From Icerya purchasi (lineage: Eukaryota > Arthropoda > Insecta > Hemiptera > Monophlebidae): a DNA stretch of 64,000 nucleotides. The stretch is from positions 28,531,191-28,595,190 of the forward strand of contig CM077116.1 in the NCBI GenBank assembly GCA_039619475.1. The letters are read 5' to 3'. Every line of letters starts with the position of its first letter. Position 1 is the first letter of the stretch. Under the pieces are notes generated by a model that was not told the origin of the DNA, ran no database searches, and was given only the letters and a program-made list of their open reading frames with translations. This document shows, one piece after another, positions 10,766-22,711 of the stretch. The position numbers and the translations under genes are program-made.

Positions 10766-11890
10766 CGTGGTTTAATTCTTAATTAAATGTAGTCATAACT
10801 AAAATGGAATATAAATATTATCGTTTAAATAAATCGAGGAAGTTATTCCTTGCTCTCTAATATACCGAAAGAGTCGGTAAAAAAATAGGAACGTTCATAG
10901 CGACTGCTCTCCATTTTTTTTTGCACAAGTTGCTTTTTTATTACTTTTATTACTAGTCTATAGCATGGTAAAATTAATGTGGAACATTTTATAGTATTAT
11001 ATTTATTTTGCCGATTTTTTTAACCGTTCTATACACTTGGATTCCGTATAATATTCTTGATGCGATTGTGGGAATTAACGAAAAGTCGCACACAGTCGAT
11101 ATGATTCACCCTATTCGGTAACGTGAGATATATGGTTTGTCCGATTTTACACGATGTTTTCGAGTTACGAGTCTGTTATGATACTTACGCTTGACAACAA
11201 TTTTTAATTACCGGCTACAAAAGTCACTTTCAAATAGTTTCTAGGTGATTACTGATTAAGGTGAAATACGAGTATTTTCCTAATTTTCTGACTCATACTT
11301 AATAAGTCAACTTGTTAAAAGTTACAATCATGCGAACCAATTAAAAAAAGAAAAAAAAAAACTTACAGAATAATGGTTTTAATTTTCATTCTTAGACTAG
11401 ATAAAATACTTTTCGATTCATCTGAAGAAAAGGAAACTTACATTTTGTTCTATAGCAGGCTAACGGAGATTTACGTATATTACCATGTTCTGAGTTTCTA
11501 AAAAAAGTTTTGGTAGTCTGTTTTTGAAATATTTACAAAATTTATCTTTTTCGGAGGTCACATTTCTCCGATTTCTTTAAAAACGCCGATCTGAAAAATG
11601 TGCCCTACGTATTTTTGTTTCATATAAGCATTTAATTTGTTCGAATCGAATAGAAATTGAAGCGGACCGTATTTCACAATCACTATCGGTGTAAAGTAGT
11701 TTTGTATTTCAGCACCTTCCAACTAGATCGTATATGATCGAAACACTTTCAGGTTAATCAATGTGTGTGCCTAAGTAGGTGCCCTCAAGTAAGCAACGAG
11801 GGATTAATTTGTTCCGCGACTAATTCTCGAGAGGGATCCCTACAATTAGAGTATTAAACCGGTTTATATTGTAAATTAATTTCTAATAGA
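10766..11890. other. No gene recognised
   Basis: AT-rich sequence without a coding-like frame, tRNA-like fold or repeat matched elsewhere in the window. Confidence 0.5.
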
Positions 11891-11891
11891 A

Positions 11892-13012
11892 GCATATATA
11901 TATATATATATATACATATGTTTTTTTGTTTTTTTTTTTTTTTTCTTTTAAATATAAACATCGTAATCTTAAAGATGAAGTAACCTGCTGGATAGCTTAT
12001 GGTTACCTGTAGTGGTTATTTATATGTATGTTTGACTTTAAACAGTTCATATATAAATGTTGGAAAATATTCCAATAGAACTATCTCACTGAAAGGCAGT
12101 GAGCAGTCTATATTATATATTAATCGTAATTCGTTATATTTAGAACATACATATATTATATGATGAACATCTTCTATATCATTACTGTCACAGTTACAAC
12201 ATATGTTATTGTTAATAATCTTCAATTTGTTTAAATAGTAACCAATAGAGCCATGTCCAGTTAATATCTGAGACATGTAAAAATTAATATTAAAATTTTT
12301 ATCTTTAAAACGAGCTGATATATCAGGAAAAAAACTTTTAATTAATTTACCGTTAGCTTCTGTATCATATATGGATTTTAATTCAGTAAGAATTAAATTA
12401 TTGATATGTTTAAAGTTACTACTATTCAGTTTACCACATTGAGTTATTTTGGTTTTGAAGATAAGGGATCTTTTTTTAATATACAAGTCGATTGGTAATA
12501 CACGTGCTAAAACCTGTAGAGAAATATTAGATGCAGTAATGTATGAAGATGTTACATCTATTAAAAATTTTCTACAATTAGAATTAATATTACGAATAGA
12601 TTGTTTATTTAAACTAGGGTAATATGTACTAGCGCAATATGAATAAAGTGACTGTATTAGTCCTTTATATAGTATTAGCTTAGCTTTATAATTTAAACCC
12701 CATAATTTTGCTCCAAGCGATTTAAAAGTATAATAATGATTATTAACTTTATCATTTATATATGCCATATGCTTGGAAAAAGTTAATTTATTGTCTATGA
12801 CAAAACCGAGATATTTAATAGAAGTGACAGGGGTAAAGTTACAATTATTCAGTTTAATACTGTTATATATCCTTTGCTCATATGTGGAATGACGACGCGT
12901 GACAACCATTATATACGATTTATTAATTTCAAATTTTAGGTTTAGAGAATCAACAATTGAACAAAGCTTATTAACCACCGTGTTGCATATATATATATAT
13001 ATATATACATAT
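11892..13012 (-). mobile_element. 5'-truncated R1-clade retrotransposon with 28-bp target duplication
   Basis: The insertion occupies about 11920-12984. Its poly(A) tail is the T-rich run at 11921-11944, so it reads on the minus strand. The flanks 11892-11919 and 12985-13012 are identical over 28 bp: GC, then 21 bases of TA repeat, then CATAT. This is a clear target-site duplication. It shows that the element landed in a TA microsatellite. Only the last third of ORF2 is present. Confidence 0.9.
12016..12984 (-). pseudogene. R1-clade ORF2, C-terminal third (RT thumb to zinc knuckle)
   Basis: An open minus-strand frame carries the region after the RT active site: IKYLGFVIDNKLTFSKH, an LILYKGLIQSLYSYCAS block, ILTGHGSIGYYL, and a CCHC-type finger (CCNCDSNDIEDVHHIIYVC). 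The same order occurs at the end of the larger R1-clade element at 17674-20076, to which this is related but not identical. The frame continues beyond 12984 into the TA microsatellite, so those upstream residues belong to flanking DNA. The YxDD box is absent because of 5' truncation. No internal stop is visible, which suggests a fairly recent insertion. Confidence 0.85.
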
Positions 13013-13019
13013 ATGAACT

Positions 13020-13790
13020 CACGCATAAGCGTAGGCACAAAGGTCTCTGAAATCTTTATATGCTTACAACACGAATTCACATTTGATTAGTCAGTGTGTA
13101 ATAGCGATCGACTAGGCACGGGGCACTTAATGCATCAACGCAAGAAAAATTTATCGATAAAATTCAAAATGTCTGTCTGTTTTGGTTTTAACATTTTTTT
13201 TTTTTTTTTTTTTTTTTTGAACTTACCGCTAAAAATAGGTCTCTCCTAAACCATCATCGATTGTTTCTTTTCTCGGACTTTTGAAGAATAATAGAACGGT
13301 ATTGTTCGCAGTTTGCGACAAAAAGTTAAAATTTTTTACTCAGAGTTGAGAATTTTTTTATTTAAATCGCGTAACATTTTGAGAAATAATACATGTATCC
13401 TCTGAAATCGCTGTTATGTAAAATGTATCAAATTCAATTCAAAACGAATTCAGTAACTTTAAATGGTGCATTTAAATGCATCGGGTAAAAGTCACATTAA
13501 TAGGAAACAAGAACGAATAAAGTGATAAAACACCGGAATTCAGAAAACACGATGAGATAATTTGTTAATATACGCAAAGAATGGGTGCAAGAAATGAATA
13601 AGCACGTTTGAAAGACGATGTGTGTACAAAATAAAAATCGTGAGAGATTCACAGATCAAATTGTGTTCTATGATAAATTGTTAAAACTGCAGGGAAAAAG
13701 ACAGAATTTACGAAGTAAACATTAATTGGATTACTAGAGTGAAAAAGTAAAAGTTATGAAAGCCGCTGATCCGTATTTGAGAGACAAAGC
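13020..13790. other. No gene recognised
   Basis: AT-rich DNA with a T run at 13196-13217 and no protein-like frame. Confidence 0.5.
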
Positions 13791-14009
13791 TAATTTTTTT
13801 TTTTTTTTTTTTTTTTTTTTTGTGTGTAATATACTCGTTGGCTATGTATAACTGCCAGGGTCATTACGGCACAACGAGTATCGGATTTATTACAATTTGT
13901 TTATTAAATTATTTCTGTTAAGGAAGATTGACATTGTCTGAACCTGTTCTGGACGGTTATCTAAAAGAAGGTGTAGTGGTTCGTCCTTGATTCTTGCTAA
14001 GTTTTGACA

Positions 14010-15041
14010 TTATTTCAGGATGTGTTCCACCGAAGGTAGCACTGCTGCATTACAGAATGGGCAGGAAATCGGTGGAGGGGCTCCCTGGAGGACATGGTTG
14101 TGAGATATCGATGTGTGTCCCAATCTCAACCTGTTAAGGGCAGAGAATTCTTTTTTGGACATTTGGATCGGTGGCCACCAAGGATCAACATTTGGTTTAA
14201 TATTCCTTAGGAAAGTTGCATGTTGGGACCAGGATGAGATCCAATGTTCTTTCATATTTTTGTGGAAGAAGGGAGTGATTTCTGGTGATGGGACATTGGG
14301 TGGCATAGGGACAGACAACATTGACTTGGCGGCCCGGTCTACACATTCGTTTCCGGGTATTCCAACATGTGCCGGCACCCACAAGAAGCCTACTTGTATC
14401 CCCTCTTGGGTAAGGCGATGTGCTGTAGATCTTATTTTATAGACTAATGAACTGGTTATAGTAAGTGACTGAATAGTTTGAAGGGAGGCCAGTGAATCTG
14501 TGATAATTACGTATTGTTTGTTCTCAGATTTACAACACGCACATGCTTCCAATCCAAAGAGAATTCCGTATAGCTCGGCTTCTAATGCGGAGCTGTCATC
14601 ATGTAGCCTCACTGCTTCGGCTTCACCTGAGATTAGGTAGGCACATGCTGTGGGAGTGGACAGTGTGCCAGCGACATTTGCTTTAGCTCCATCTGTATAA
14701 ACGTGTGTATCATGTGTGTAAGTTTGTATTTTTTCGATACTTTTTTGGCGAGCTGTATATTGGTCCTCGTTAGATGTACGGTGGATAAAGAGTGATAAGT
14801 CTACCATCAATGGGAGGTATTCCCATGGTGGTTCTTTTGGGAACAGGAGGAGATCCGGATTGTATTTGATGTTTTTCTCAGTCAAAAAATTTAGAATATT
14901 AGGTATTGGATCATTTTGAAAGTCTGGAGGAGGAATGACAGTGCTCCTCGAAGAGAAGTGATATTGTTGGTACCAATATAGATGATCACGGGAGGTGTAG
15001 AAGTCAAATATATAGGATAATGGCGGAATTCCTGATAGCAC
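14010..15041 (-). pseudogene. I-clade ORF2, RNase H domain and C-terminal zinc finger
   Basis: The RNase H1-like catalytic set is visible in order: YTDGAK (Asp), EAELYGI (Glu), ITDSLASL (Asp) and PGNECVDRAAK (Asp). RLRLGHTSISHNH and a finger (CPFCNAAVLPSVEHILK) follow. The frame ends at a TAA where the plus-strand copy at 26815 has Gln (IMKQC here is ILK-stop-C). The lost tail reads on to RPEQVQTMSIFLNRNN. RNase H removes the RNA strand during element replication. The RT frame overlaps in another register around 14891-15041, so a frameshift separates the two domains. Confidence 0.9.
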
Positions 15042-16417
15042 ACAGACACCCTGTGTGTGAGATGTTCGATGCGCCCAAGGATGGACCTTAAGGCAGCGTG
15101 ATGGATTGATTCAAGTGATTTTATGAGCTGCTTACTAGCCGAATAGAACACCTGGCAGCCGTAGGTTAATCTGCTTAGAATAAGTGATCTGTATACAGAT
15201 AGAAGTAGTTTTGGATTGTTGTTATATTTATGATGTGATAAACATTTTAGGATAGCTATGATTTTATTACATTTGCGTTTGAGTTCTTTAATATGAGGAG
15301 ACCATGTCAGATGGGAGTCAAATGTTAGACCCAAGAATTTAGCTGAGGATGTGACTGGAAGAGGAAGTCCATTTAGCGTAAGGGAAAAATCATGGTTTGG
15401 GTTTACTCGACGACTTTTCTGGAATTTTACACAAGAAGTTTTATTTAAGGAGAAAGTAAGGCCGTTACTTTCGGTCCACGAATATAACCTATTGATTGTG
15501 GATTGTAGTATAGATTTGGCGTTGGAAGGAAAATTTGATGCTAAGGATATATTGAGGTCGTCTATAAACAATCGGGATGTTACCGGCGGCTGTATGCAGT
15601 CCGCCACATCATTTATGTATAGGATAAAGAGTGTTACACTTAGAGGAGAGCCTTGAGGAATACCATTCTCTATTAGGACAGGAGAGGATACAGTTGAGCC
15701 AATTTTTACTTGAATGTGTCTGTTTGACAAATAATTCATTATATAGTTGCCCATATTGCCTTTTATATTGGCGTTCTTCAGCTTTGTAAGCACTTTATAT
15801 CGCCATATCCGGTCGAATGCTTTCTCTATGTCAAAAAAGACAGTATAGAGAGCTTGTGACCTCTTTTGGGCTTCAAGTATTTGTCTTTTTAGGCTCAGGA
15901 GATGTAACATTAGGGATTTTGATTTGCGACCTCCAATTTGTATTGGGGAGAGAACGTTTGAAGATTCTAGGAAAGAGGATAGTCGTCTGTTCACCATTTT
16001 TTCCATGATTTTGGAGAGTGAAGATAGTAAGGAGATAGGTCTGTAATTTTGAGGAATGAAGGTTTCTTTATTAGGTTTGAGGATAGGAATAATTAAAGCT
16101 GCTTTCCAGGATTTTGGGATGGAGGAAGTTGTCCAAATTTTGTTGTATACGTCAAGGAGTAGTTGTTTAGCTAGATTAGGTAGGTATCTGATCATGAATG
16201 GATGAATGGAGTCGGCTCCAGGTGCACTGTTTTTTAGCTTTTTATCGAGCTGGTAATTTAGCTCAGACATTGAAAAAGGATCATTGTATTTTTCTTTTTG
16301 ATCTGGAGGAAAGGATATTTTTTGCTCCTCTAGTCTCAATTTGTGTTCTAGGAAGGAATCGGTGTAGGATGCTGAGGAAGATACTTTAGCGAAATGTTGC
16401 GCAAAGGCATCTGCCAC
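14891..16417 (-). pseudogene. I-clade ORF2, reverse transcriptase domain
   Basis: RT motifs appear in order on the minus strand: SAPGADSIHPFMIRYLP, WKAALIIPILKPNK, NYRPISLLSSLSKIMEK, FFDIEKAFDRIW, NGIPQGSPLS, the catalytic box LFIDDLNIS, and KFLGLTFDSHLTWSPHI in the thumb. The box reads FIDD rather than the usual YADD or FADD, an unusual substitution beside the catalytic Asp pair. Coding sequence continues upstream to about 16500 (SLLINNVLLTDTKEV), after which homology stops. The last 60 residues of the open frame, after TYGCQVFYSASKQLIKSLE, drift out of register because of a frameshift into the RNase H frame. Confidence 0.9.
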
Positions 16418-16504
16418 TTCTTTGGTGTCTGTGAGCAGGACATTGTTAATGAGTAAGGAAGGGGTAGTTGAAGGACGATAGTTACCAAATTTTTGACAGC
16501 TGCC

Positions 16505-17175
16505 GAAATGACGAATTTGGGAAACAATTTAAATGAAACGTTCTTATCAGCAACCAGGCTTGCTCTACTCATTTTAGAAAATTCGCTGCGATAACACAGG
16601 CCAACCAATTCATTTTTTCAATTGAAAATTCGAGACTAAAATGAAGAAAAAGCTTTTCCAAGGTTTTACAGATAACTCTAACGTTATCAGCTTCCGTTGC
16701 GTTTTTCAGTTCAACGATGGAACATAAGTCATCAGCAAAACTGATAAATTCTGCATCGTAATTATATCGCGAACGAAAGATTTCCATCTGTTAATGAATA
16801 TATTAGTATAATATATTCCAGAGTGTTGGTCCGAGAACCGAACCCTGAGGCACTCCCCGCATGATATACTGCGCTCGATAATAAAACTTTCGGATTTGAT
16901 CACCGCAGTTCTGTTTGTTAGATAATCGTAAATTACTTTAATTAAATCAGGATTGACTTAGTGAGATTTTAGCATTTCAATTATCGTCGAATGTTTATCA
17001 AATGCGCCTTTTACACCAAAAGTAATAACAACACTGAATACATTTTTGGTTTGCGTAAATTGAATAATATCATGGAGTTTTCTAACAGCCATTTCTGATG
17101 AACGCGAACGTCTCTAGACCCGAACTGGTTATTACTTAAGATTTGTTTAGTTTCAATTACGTTAAGTAATTTAAT
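16505..17175 (-). pseudogene. Fragment of a different non-LTR reverse transcriptase
   Basis: The minus strand from about 17140 to 16510 carries RT palm motifs in broken frames: FGSRRSRSSEMAVRKLHDII, VKGAFDKHSTIIEMLKS, GVPQGSVLGPTLWNI (about 16865-16820), then EFISFADDLCSIVELKNA (about 16760-16705) with the FADD catalytic pair. The motifs differ in sequence from the adjoining I-clade copy and from the R1 element at 17674. It is therefore a third family, closest by eye to R1 or Jockey types. Fragmentation prevents a firmer clade call. Confidence 0.7.
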
Positions 17176-17186
17176 AGCATTAATGA

Positions 17187-17345
17187 TTATGTAGGGAAAA
17201 TATTAGAAATGGAGCATATGAATGAAGCTAACAAAGGAATAACCGAGGGAGAAAGAAAAGAAATGGAGTTGTGAGCGCTATAAGGAGCAGGTAGGTCAAG
17301 ACGCAAAAGACCGAAATACAGTATCGCGAAAACAACTTGATATTT
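17187..17345 (-). pseudogene. Short C-terminal fragment of the CDxNH retrotransposon family
   Basis: The minus strand reads LRLDLPAPYSAHNSISFLS, then SVIPLLASFICSISNIF. It matches the terminal segment of fragments at 42305-42559 and 44690-44990 (LDLPAPFNASFILSF and LLLSFILSISD). Only about 50 codons remain. See 46420-48500 for the longest fragment. Confidence 0.6.
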
Positions 17346-17424
17346 GTAAATTATTAATTTTATTCGCCTTTCCACTCTCTAAAACATAAACCAAAATCTA
17401 AATTATGTTTAAAGTAGCACGGTA

Positions 17425-17466
17425 GCCTACTTATTACAAAGAATTAAATTATAAATACTCGTTAAT
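17425..17466 (+). repeat. SINE-A copy 2, left part (split by the R1 insertion)
   Basis: The bases TTATTACAAAGAATTAAAT followed by ATAAATACTCGTTAAT match the TTATTACAAGAATTAAATA to CTCGCTAAT stretch of SINE-A copy 1 (6595-6640). The SINE resumes at 24757. The last 16 bases (17451-17466) are repeated at 24757-24772 as the target duplication of the intervening element. Confidence 0.75.
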
Positions 17467-17673
17467 TTTTTTTTTTTTTTTTTTTGTCCCCAATTCGTAA
17501 TACGATGGGGTAAATATATTTAGAAAATTTATATAAATAACAGGTCTGTCCTGAGCCCTTCCATTTAAGTTTATGGAACCCTGACAGACTGTTTTACAAT
17601 GTTAATAATAATTAGTATACTTAAATTTAATATTAATACAGGTGTACATGTACTTTACGGTGATTTATTTCGG

Positions 17674-20076
17674 CTATCGTAAAACTACTGAACATATTTT
17701 AAATAGCTTAGTTACTAACTGATCAGGGCTAATATTGCTAAAATCTGTATTACTGTGGTTACAGCCGGAAAAGATATGCTTAATATTATCGGGAAAGTTA
17801 CACGTTACATAGTTATTTGAGTGTGCAATTTTATGTTTATGTAAATAATCTTTAAATAGACCGTGTCCAGTAAGAAATTGTACATTAAAAAAATTTGGCG
17901 TAAATACTTTATTATGTAGTCTATCATCTATGGTTGGAAAAATTTTTTTAGCTATACCGTTATATTCGTCCCACTGCGCCTGAAATTTATTATTATAATA
18001 TTTATCTAATATAAGTTTAAACTGTTTAAGCGTTAACGAGGTTTGTTCGTGTATGAAGTAAGGTTGACGATACTGTACGTTATGAAATTCATGATTTAAA
18101 TTTATATTATTTTTTATTAAAAATATGTTAATATGTTTCTGTATTTCGTAAGTTAATGGTTTAATACCTGCAATGACAGCGCTTGCCATGTAGCTGGTAG
18201 TTCTATAAGCTTTAATCATTTTTATTGCAATAGTTCTCTGAAAACTATTTAATATATTTTGAAATCGTTTAACTTTTAAAATGTCTATATATATTACACT
18301 ACCATAAAGTATGTTAGGCAATATTACGCTTTTATATAAGGTTAGTCCCTTCTTGTAATTTAATCGGTTATTATTATTGTATAATTTGTTAAATATAATT
18401 AAAAATGTATTTATTTTTTTAGTGATATAGTGAAAATGATTATAAAATTTTAAGTTATTGTCTATTATTATGCCTAAGTATTTGGTTTGACTAACCATGC
18501 TAATATTTAATCCGTATTGGAGCAAATTTAATCTTTTATCCTTTAAGTTTTTGTTAAACAACATGTAAGTTGACTTAGATTCGTTAATATTTAAATTATA
18601 TTGTTCTAACCATTTCGCGATTTCTGTATAAACCTGGTAAACTTTATTTTCCAATACATTTTCATTCTTATCGGCTATTACTATTGCAATATCATCTACG
18701 AAAGTGAAAATGTTTACATTAGTGGGTAATCTAATGTTATACATTTGAGAGAAAACTATGTTCCACAAGTACGGTCCTAAAACAGACCCTTGCGGTACTC
18801 CCATAACGGTTTCTTGTTTTTTTGAATAATTACCGATTTGTAATACAGTGTAGCGGTTTTCGAAATATCGATTTACAATGTTCAACATGCCGTTATGTAA
18901 TCCTAGTTCCTTTAATAATGCAAGTAATCTATTTAAATCTAAACTGTCGAAAGCCTTTGTTATATCAAGAGTAAGTAAGCATGTACGATAATTTTTATTT
19001 TTGTATATTCTTATTGTTTGTAAAATATTGTGAATAGCCAATTCAGACGATCTACCTGGTGATGCGCCATACTGGTTATCATTTATTATTCCGTTATTTT
19101 CTACAAATTCTTTTAATTTATGAAGAATACATTTTTCATAAATTTTACTGAAATTAGATAACAAAGATATAGCTCTATATGAAGCAGACGAGTTTGGATT
19201 TTTATTAATTTTAGGTATTATAACTGTTTTACTTAATTTCCATTCTTGAGGATAATAACTATATTTAAATAGTACGTTAATAACTTTCGGTATTACATCT
19301 GGTAACAAATTATGAAATCTTTTAATAAATCCATTTGATATTCCATCAAGTCCTGCTGACACTTTATTTTTAAGTTGTTTAATAATTACGTTAACTTCTT
19401 CTTTAGTAATCGATATGGTTACGTTAGGTTCATGTACTTCTGCTTTAAATGGTTTTACGTTAAGGTATAACTTTGACATCAATAAGTCGACTTTATCCTT
19501 TTCTGTACATGCATAATTATCTAATGTTGGTATATTAATACTTTTTTTTTTATTAGTTAATATTCTGTATTTTAATCCAAAAACATTTTTGTCTTCCAGT
19601 AATTTTTTCCAGGCTTTCAACTTAGCGTTTTTAATCATAAACTTATATTCCTTAAAATTTACTTTATAATTATTGTAATGGTTATGTTTTACATGTATGT
19701 TTTTACAGTTTCGATACTTTTTGTATAAATTATTTACCAGTAATTTCTTTATTTGTAATTCAGTATTCCACCAATAGACAGTTGACCGGATGGTGGAATA
19801 TGAACTATTTAGAACTGTGTTGACATAGTCTTGAAAACTATTCAACCAACTTTTAATTTGTTGTATATCATTGCAGATAACATGTACATCAATCATATAA
19901 CTGTATTTTCTTAAGTTAACTGCTAACTTATTGTAGTTAATAACTTTAATAACACTTTCTTCTGTCTTGCTCGTCGCCGAAATTACGTTAAAAGTAATAT
20001 AAAAATGATCACTGGCATTTAATTCGTGACTAACTTCCCAATTTTGAACTCGATTTATTAAATTTCTAGTTACCAA
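17674..20076 (-). pseudogene. R1-clade ORF2, reverse transcriptase and C-terminal region
   Basis: An 800-codon open frame on the minus strand covers the end of the endonuclease (NASDHFYITF), a linker, and the complete RT: SAGLDGISNGFIKRF, WKLSKTVIIPKINKN, YRAISLLSNFSKIYEK, LTLDITKAFDSLDLNRL, MGVPQGSVLGPYLWNI, the catalytic box FTFVDDIAIVIADK, and TKYLGIIIDNNLKFYNH. The C-terminus has FLTGHGLFKDYLH and a degenerate finger (TCNFPDNIKHIFSGC) in which one Cys appears lost. Continuity over 800 codons suggests recent activity. The upstream endonuclease is broken by frameshift and stop near 20140-20180 and by the Jockey insertion at about 20360. ORF2 makes the nick and the cDNA. Confidence 0.92.
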
Positions 20077-20360
20077 AGTTAAGTCTATTACACTTTTTTG
20101 CTTGCTTCTCTTAAAAGTATATTTGTTTTTGATATTTAAAATATGTAAGTCATGTTATTCTATTATATTTAATAATTTCTTTCCTCTCGTATTATTTTCA
20201 CTGTATCCCATAGTAAATTTCGAGAATTTAGGTCTCCCAACCATATAAATTTTGTTAATTTATTATTCTTTAAATACATATCGATAAACTGAAAATATTG
20301 AGTAGATACGCCATTTGGCGGTATGTACGTTAAAATAAAAGTAATATCCTGAGTCTCAAC
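20077..20360 (-). pseudogene. R1-clade ORF2, middle of the endonuclease domain
   Basis: The minus strand reads VETQDITFILTYIPPN (about 20360-20310), then TKFIWLGDLNSRNLLWD (about 20245-20195), the GDxN-x-LW block of the endonuclease. It then shifts frame into KRSKQKSVIDLTLVTRN, which leads into the long ORF2 frame. A frameshift and a stop lie between the two segments. The segment stops at the junction with the plus-strand Jockey element. The N-terminal endonuclease sequence resumes beyond the insertion at 22840. Confidence 0.8.
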
Positions 20361-20367
20361 AATAATA

Positions 20368-20730
20368 ATGTCAGTTTACTGCCCACCCAAACATAAAATC
20401 CTAGAATATCAATTTGATGACTACTTAAAAACCCTAGGTAACTCCTACATTATAGGTGGAGATTACAATTCAAAAAACACATACTGGGCATCTAGAATAA
20501 CTACAACTAAAGGAAGAGAGTTATTTAAAGCTTTGGAAAAAAATGGATGTCAAGTATTAAGCACCGGCTCGCCCACATACTGGCCAACAGACAACAGGAA
20601 ATTACCAGACTTGCTCGATTTCTTCATAACCAAAGGACTAGACACAAGATTCATGGAAACACAGCCCGACCACAGTCTATTCTCTGATCATTCAGCGATT
20701 ATTTTAAATACTAAGCACCAGCATAATTAA
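20368..20730 (+). pseudogene. Jockey-clade ORF2, endonuclease domain (partial)
   Basis: The frame starts with MSVYCPPKHK, matching the VYxPP block in the middle of a Jockey endonuclease. It continues with IIGGDYNSKNTYWASR (the GDxN catalytic block), then GRELFKALEKNGCQVLSTG, LLDFFITKGL, and SDHSAIILN with the final catalytic Asp-His. The N-terminal half of the domain is missing through 5' truncation. The frame ends at a TAA at 20728. A one-base shift between 20728 and 20760 is needed to reach the next frame. Confidence 0.88.
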
Positions 20731-20754
20731 GAATCATCCCAAACCAAAACTACA

Positions 20755-22711
20755 CAATGAGGAAACAAACTGGGAAGTTTTCAGACGAGTAGTTGGAGAG
20801 AGCATAAACCTAAAAGTCCCGTTGAAGACAGGCGAAGATATAGAAAACGCGCTTCAAACTTTAATCTTAATCTTACAGAAATCCGCATGGATAAGTACAC
20901 CAAACAAGCAAATTAGATCTCCGATAATACACTACCCTAATGAAATACTAAAAGAGGTAGCAGAAAAAAAAGAACTGAGGAGAATTTGGCAATCTAACAG
21001 AGATCCATCAATTAAAACGAAGTTAAATAAGCAAATGAAAAAAGTTAAAATCTTACTATCCAAATTCAAGAACGATAGCTTTAAAAATTACGTGTCGTCA
21101 CTATCTCCACAGGCTCATGATTACACGTTGTGGAAAGCTACACGAAACTTTAAAAGACCCAAAGAACGATCACATCCGATAAAAAAGTCAAATAACAGTT
21201 GGGCACACAGCGATAAAGAGAAGGCTGATGAACTTGGGAAATATTTTGCCGCTGTGTTCAGCCCACTTCCAGGCTCTGATAATCTACCACAGACCTCCTC
21301 CAATATGGATATGAGTCGTCCTATAAAGCTAACTTCTCCGCAAGAAATCAAAGCTATTATTAAAAACATGAGCACCAGAAAAGCTCCAGGATATGACCTA
21401 ATAACAGCAAAAATTCTAAAGGAACTGCCGCGCAAAGGACTAGTTATGCTAACATATATCTTTAATTCAATGATAAAAACTACATACTATCCTATACAAC
21501 TAAAGTTCGCTCAGATAATCGTGATACAGAAGCCAGGCAAATCCCCCTCTGAAATGAAATCTTACAGACCAATTGCGCTATTGCCTATAATTTCAAAGCT
21601 ATATGAAAAGCTGATATTAAAAAGAACAACTGAAATTATAATTGAAAAAGAACTAATACCGGAACATCAGTACGGCTTTAGAACAAATCACTCGACTATT
21701 CAGCAGATACATAGAGTTGTCCAAAAAATAGAACGCAGCCTGGAGGAAAAGAAAGTCTGTGACTCGGCATTTCTAGACATCAGCCAAGCGTTTGATAAGG
21801 TGTGGCACGAATGACTTATTCACAAAGTAAGAGCAAAATTTCCATATCCGTACTATAAATTAATAAATTCTTTTCTCCAAGAAAGACACTTCCAAGTAAG
21901 AATTGGAAATGAAGTATCCGACATCCATCCAGCTACTGCTGGAGTCCCACAAGGGAGTGTGCTGGGACCACTCCTTTACTTAATATATACCGCAGATCTC
22001 CCAGTGCTCGAAGGAAGCCTAGTAGCGACGTTTGCGGATGATACAGCCATACTTTGTGATAACCTCTGTCCTGATGCTGCTTGCAACAATCTCCAAAGTT
22101 CAATCAATGAAATATCCGCATGGTGTAAGCAGTGGCGGATAAAAATCAACGAGGAGAAAACAAAACGTGTACTTTTCATCAACAGAAAGATCCTACCTAA
22201 GGACGTTACCATCAATCATAAAATATTGCCACCAAGTGACAGTGTCAAATACTTAGGCATTCATCTTGACAAAAAATTAACCTGGAAAAAACACATCCAG
22301 ACTAAACGGAATGAATTACAATTAAAAGTACGGCAGATGTACTGGTTAATTGGACGCCGCTCTAAGTTATCATTAGAAAATAAAATGCTAATCTATAAAC
22401 ACATTTTAGCCCCAGTATGGAAATATGGATGTCAAATTTGGGGCTGCAGTGCCAGGACAAATTTAGCAGTAATACAACGGCTTCAAAATAAAATATTAAG
22501 GATAATGGCAAATGCTCCTTGGTTTATATCCAATAAAACCCTTCACAGTGATCTAACCGTTTCGTATGTTGCTGACGTTATAAGAGAAGAAGCGACGAAA
22601 CATGCTATGCGATTACACGATCACCCAAACAGGACAGCAGTCAATCTGCTCGATAATTCAACTGAAGTACGACGGTTGCGGAGAATAAAACCACTAGACT
22701 TAGTAGAATAA
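20755..22711 (+). pseudogene. Jockey-clade ORF2, reverse transcriptase
   Basis: RT motifs run in order: TRKAPGYDLITAKILKELP, KFAQIIVIQKPGK, YRPIALLPIISKLYEKL, QYGFRTNHSTIQQIHR and FLDISQAFDKVWHE, then an in-frame TGA at 21812-21814 where Gly is usual. The frame resumes with GVPQGSVLGPLLYLIY, the catalytic FADDTAILCDN box, and KYLGIHLDKKLTWKKHI, followed by the typical Jockey tail (WKYGCQIWGCSARTN, QNKILRIMANAPWFISN). It ends RRIKPLDLVE at 22711. One stop and one upstream frameshift disable it, but sequence conservation is high, so it is young. Confidence 0.92.

Larger units (their letters stand above)
13797..16500 (-). mobile_element. 5'-truncated I-clade retrotransposon (RT plus RNase H)
   Basis: The poly(A) tail is the T run at 13796-13821. 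The minus strand then reads the 3' untranslated region, an RNase H domain with terminal zinc finger (14010-15041), and a reverse transcriptase (14891-16500). An RNase H domain after the RT is characteristic of the I clade. A second, shorter copy lies on the plus strand at about 25695-27050. I found no target-site duplication. The 5' end joins an unrelated RT remnant near 16500. Confidence 0.9.

Noticed and set aside
13013..13080. Upstream residues of the R1 frame at 12016 as part of the protein
   Set aside because: They lie outside the 28-bp target duplication and are flanking DNA read through by chance.
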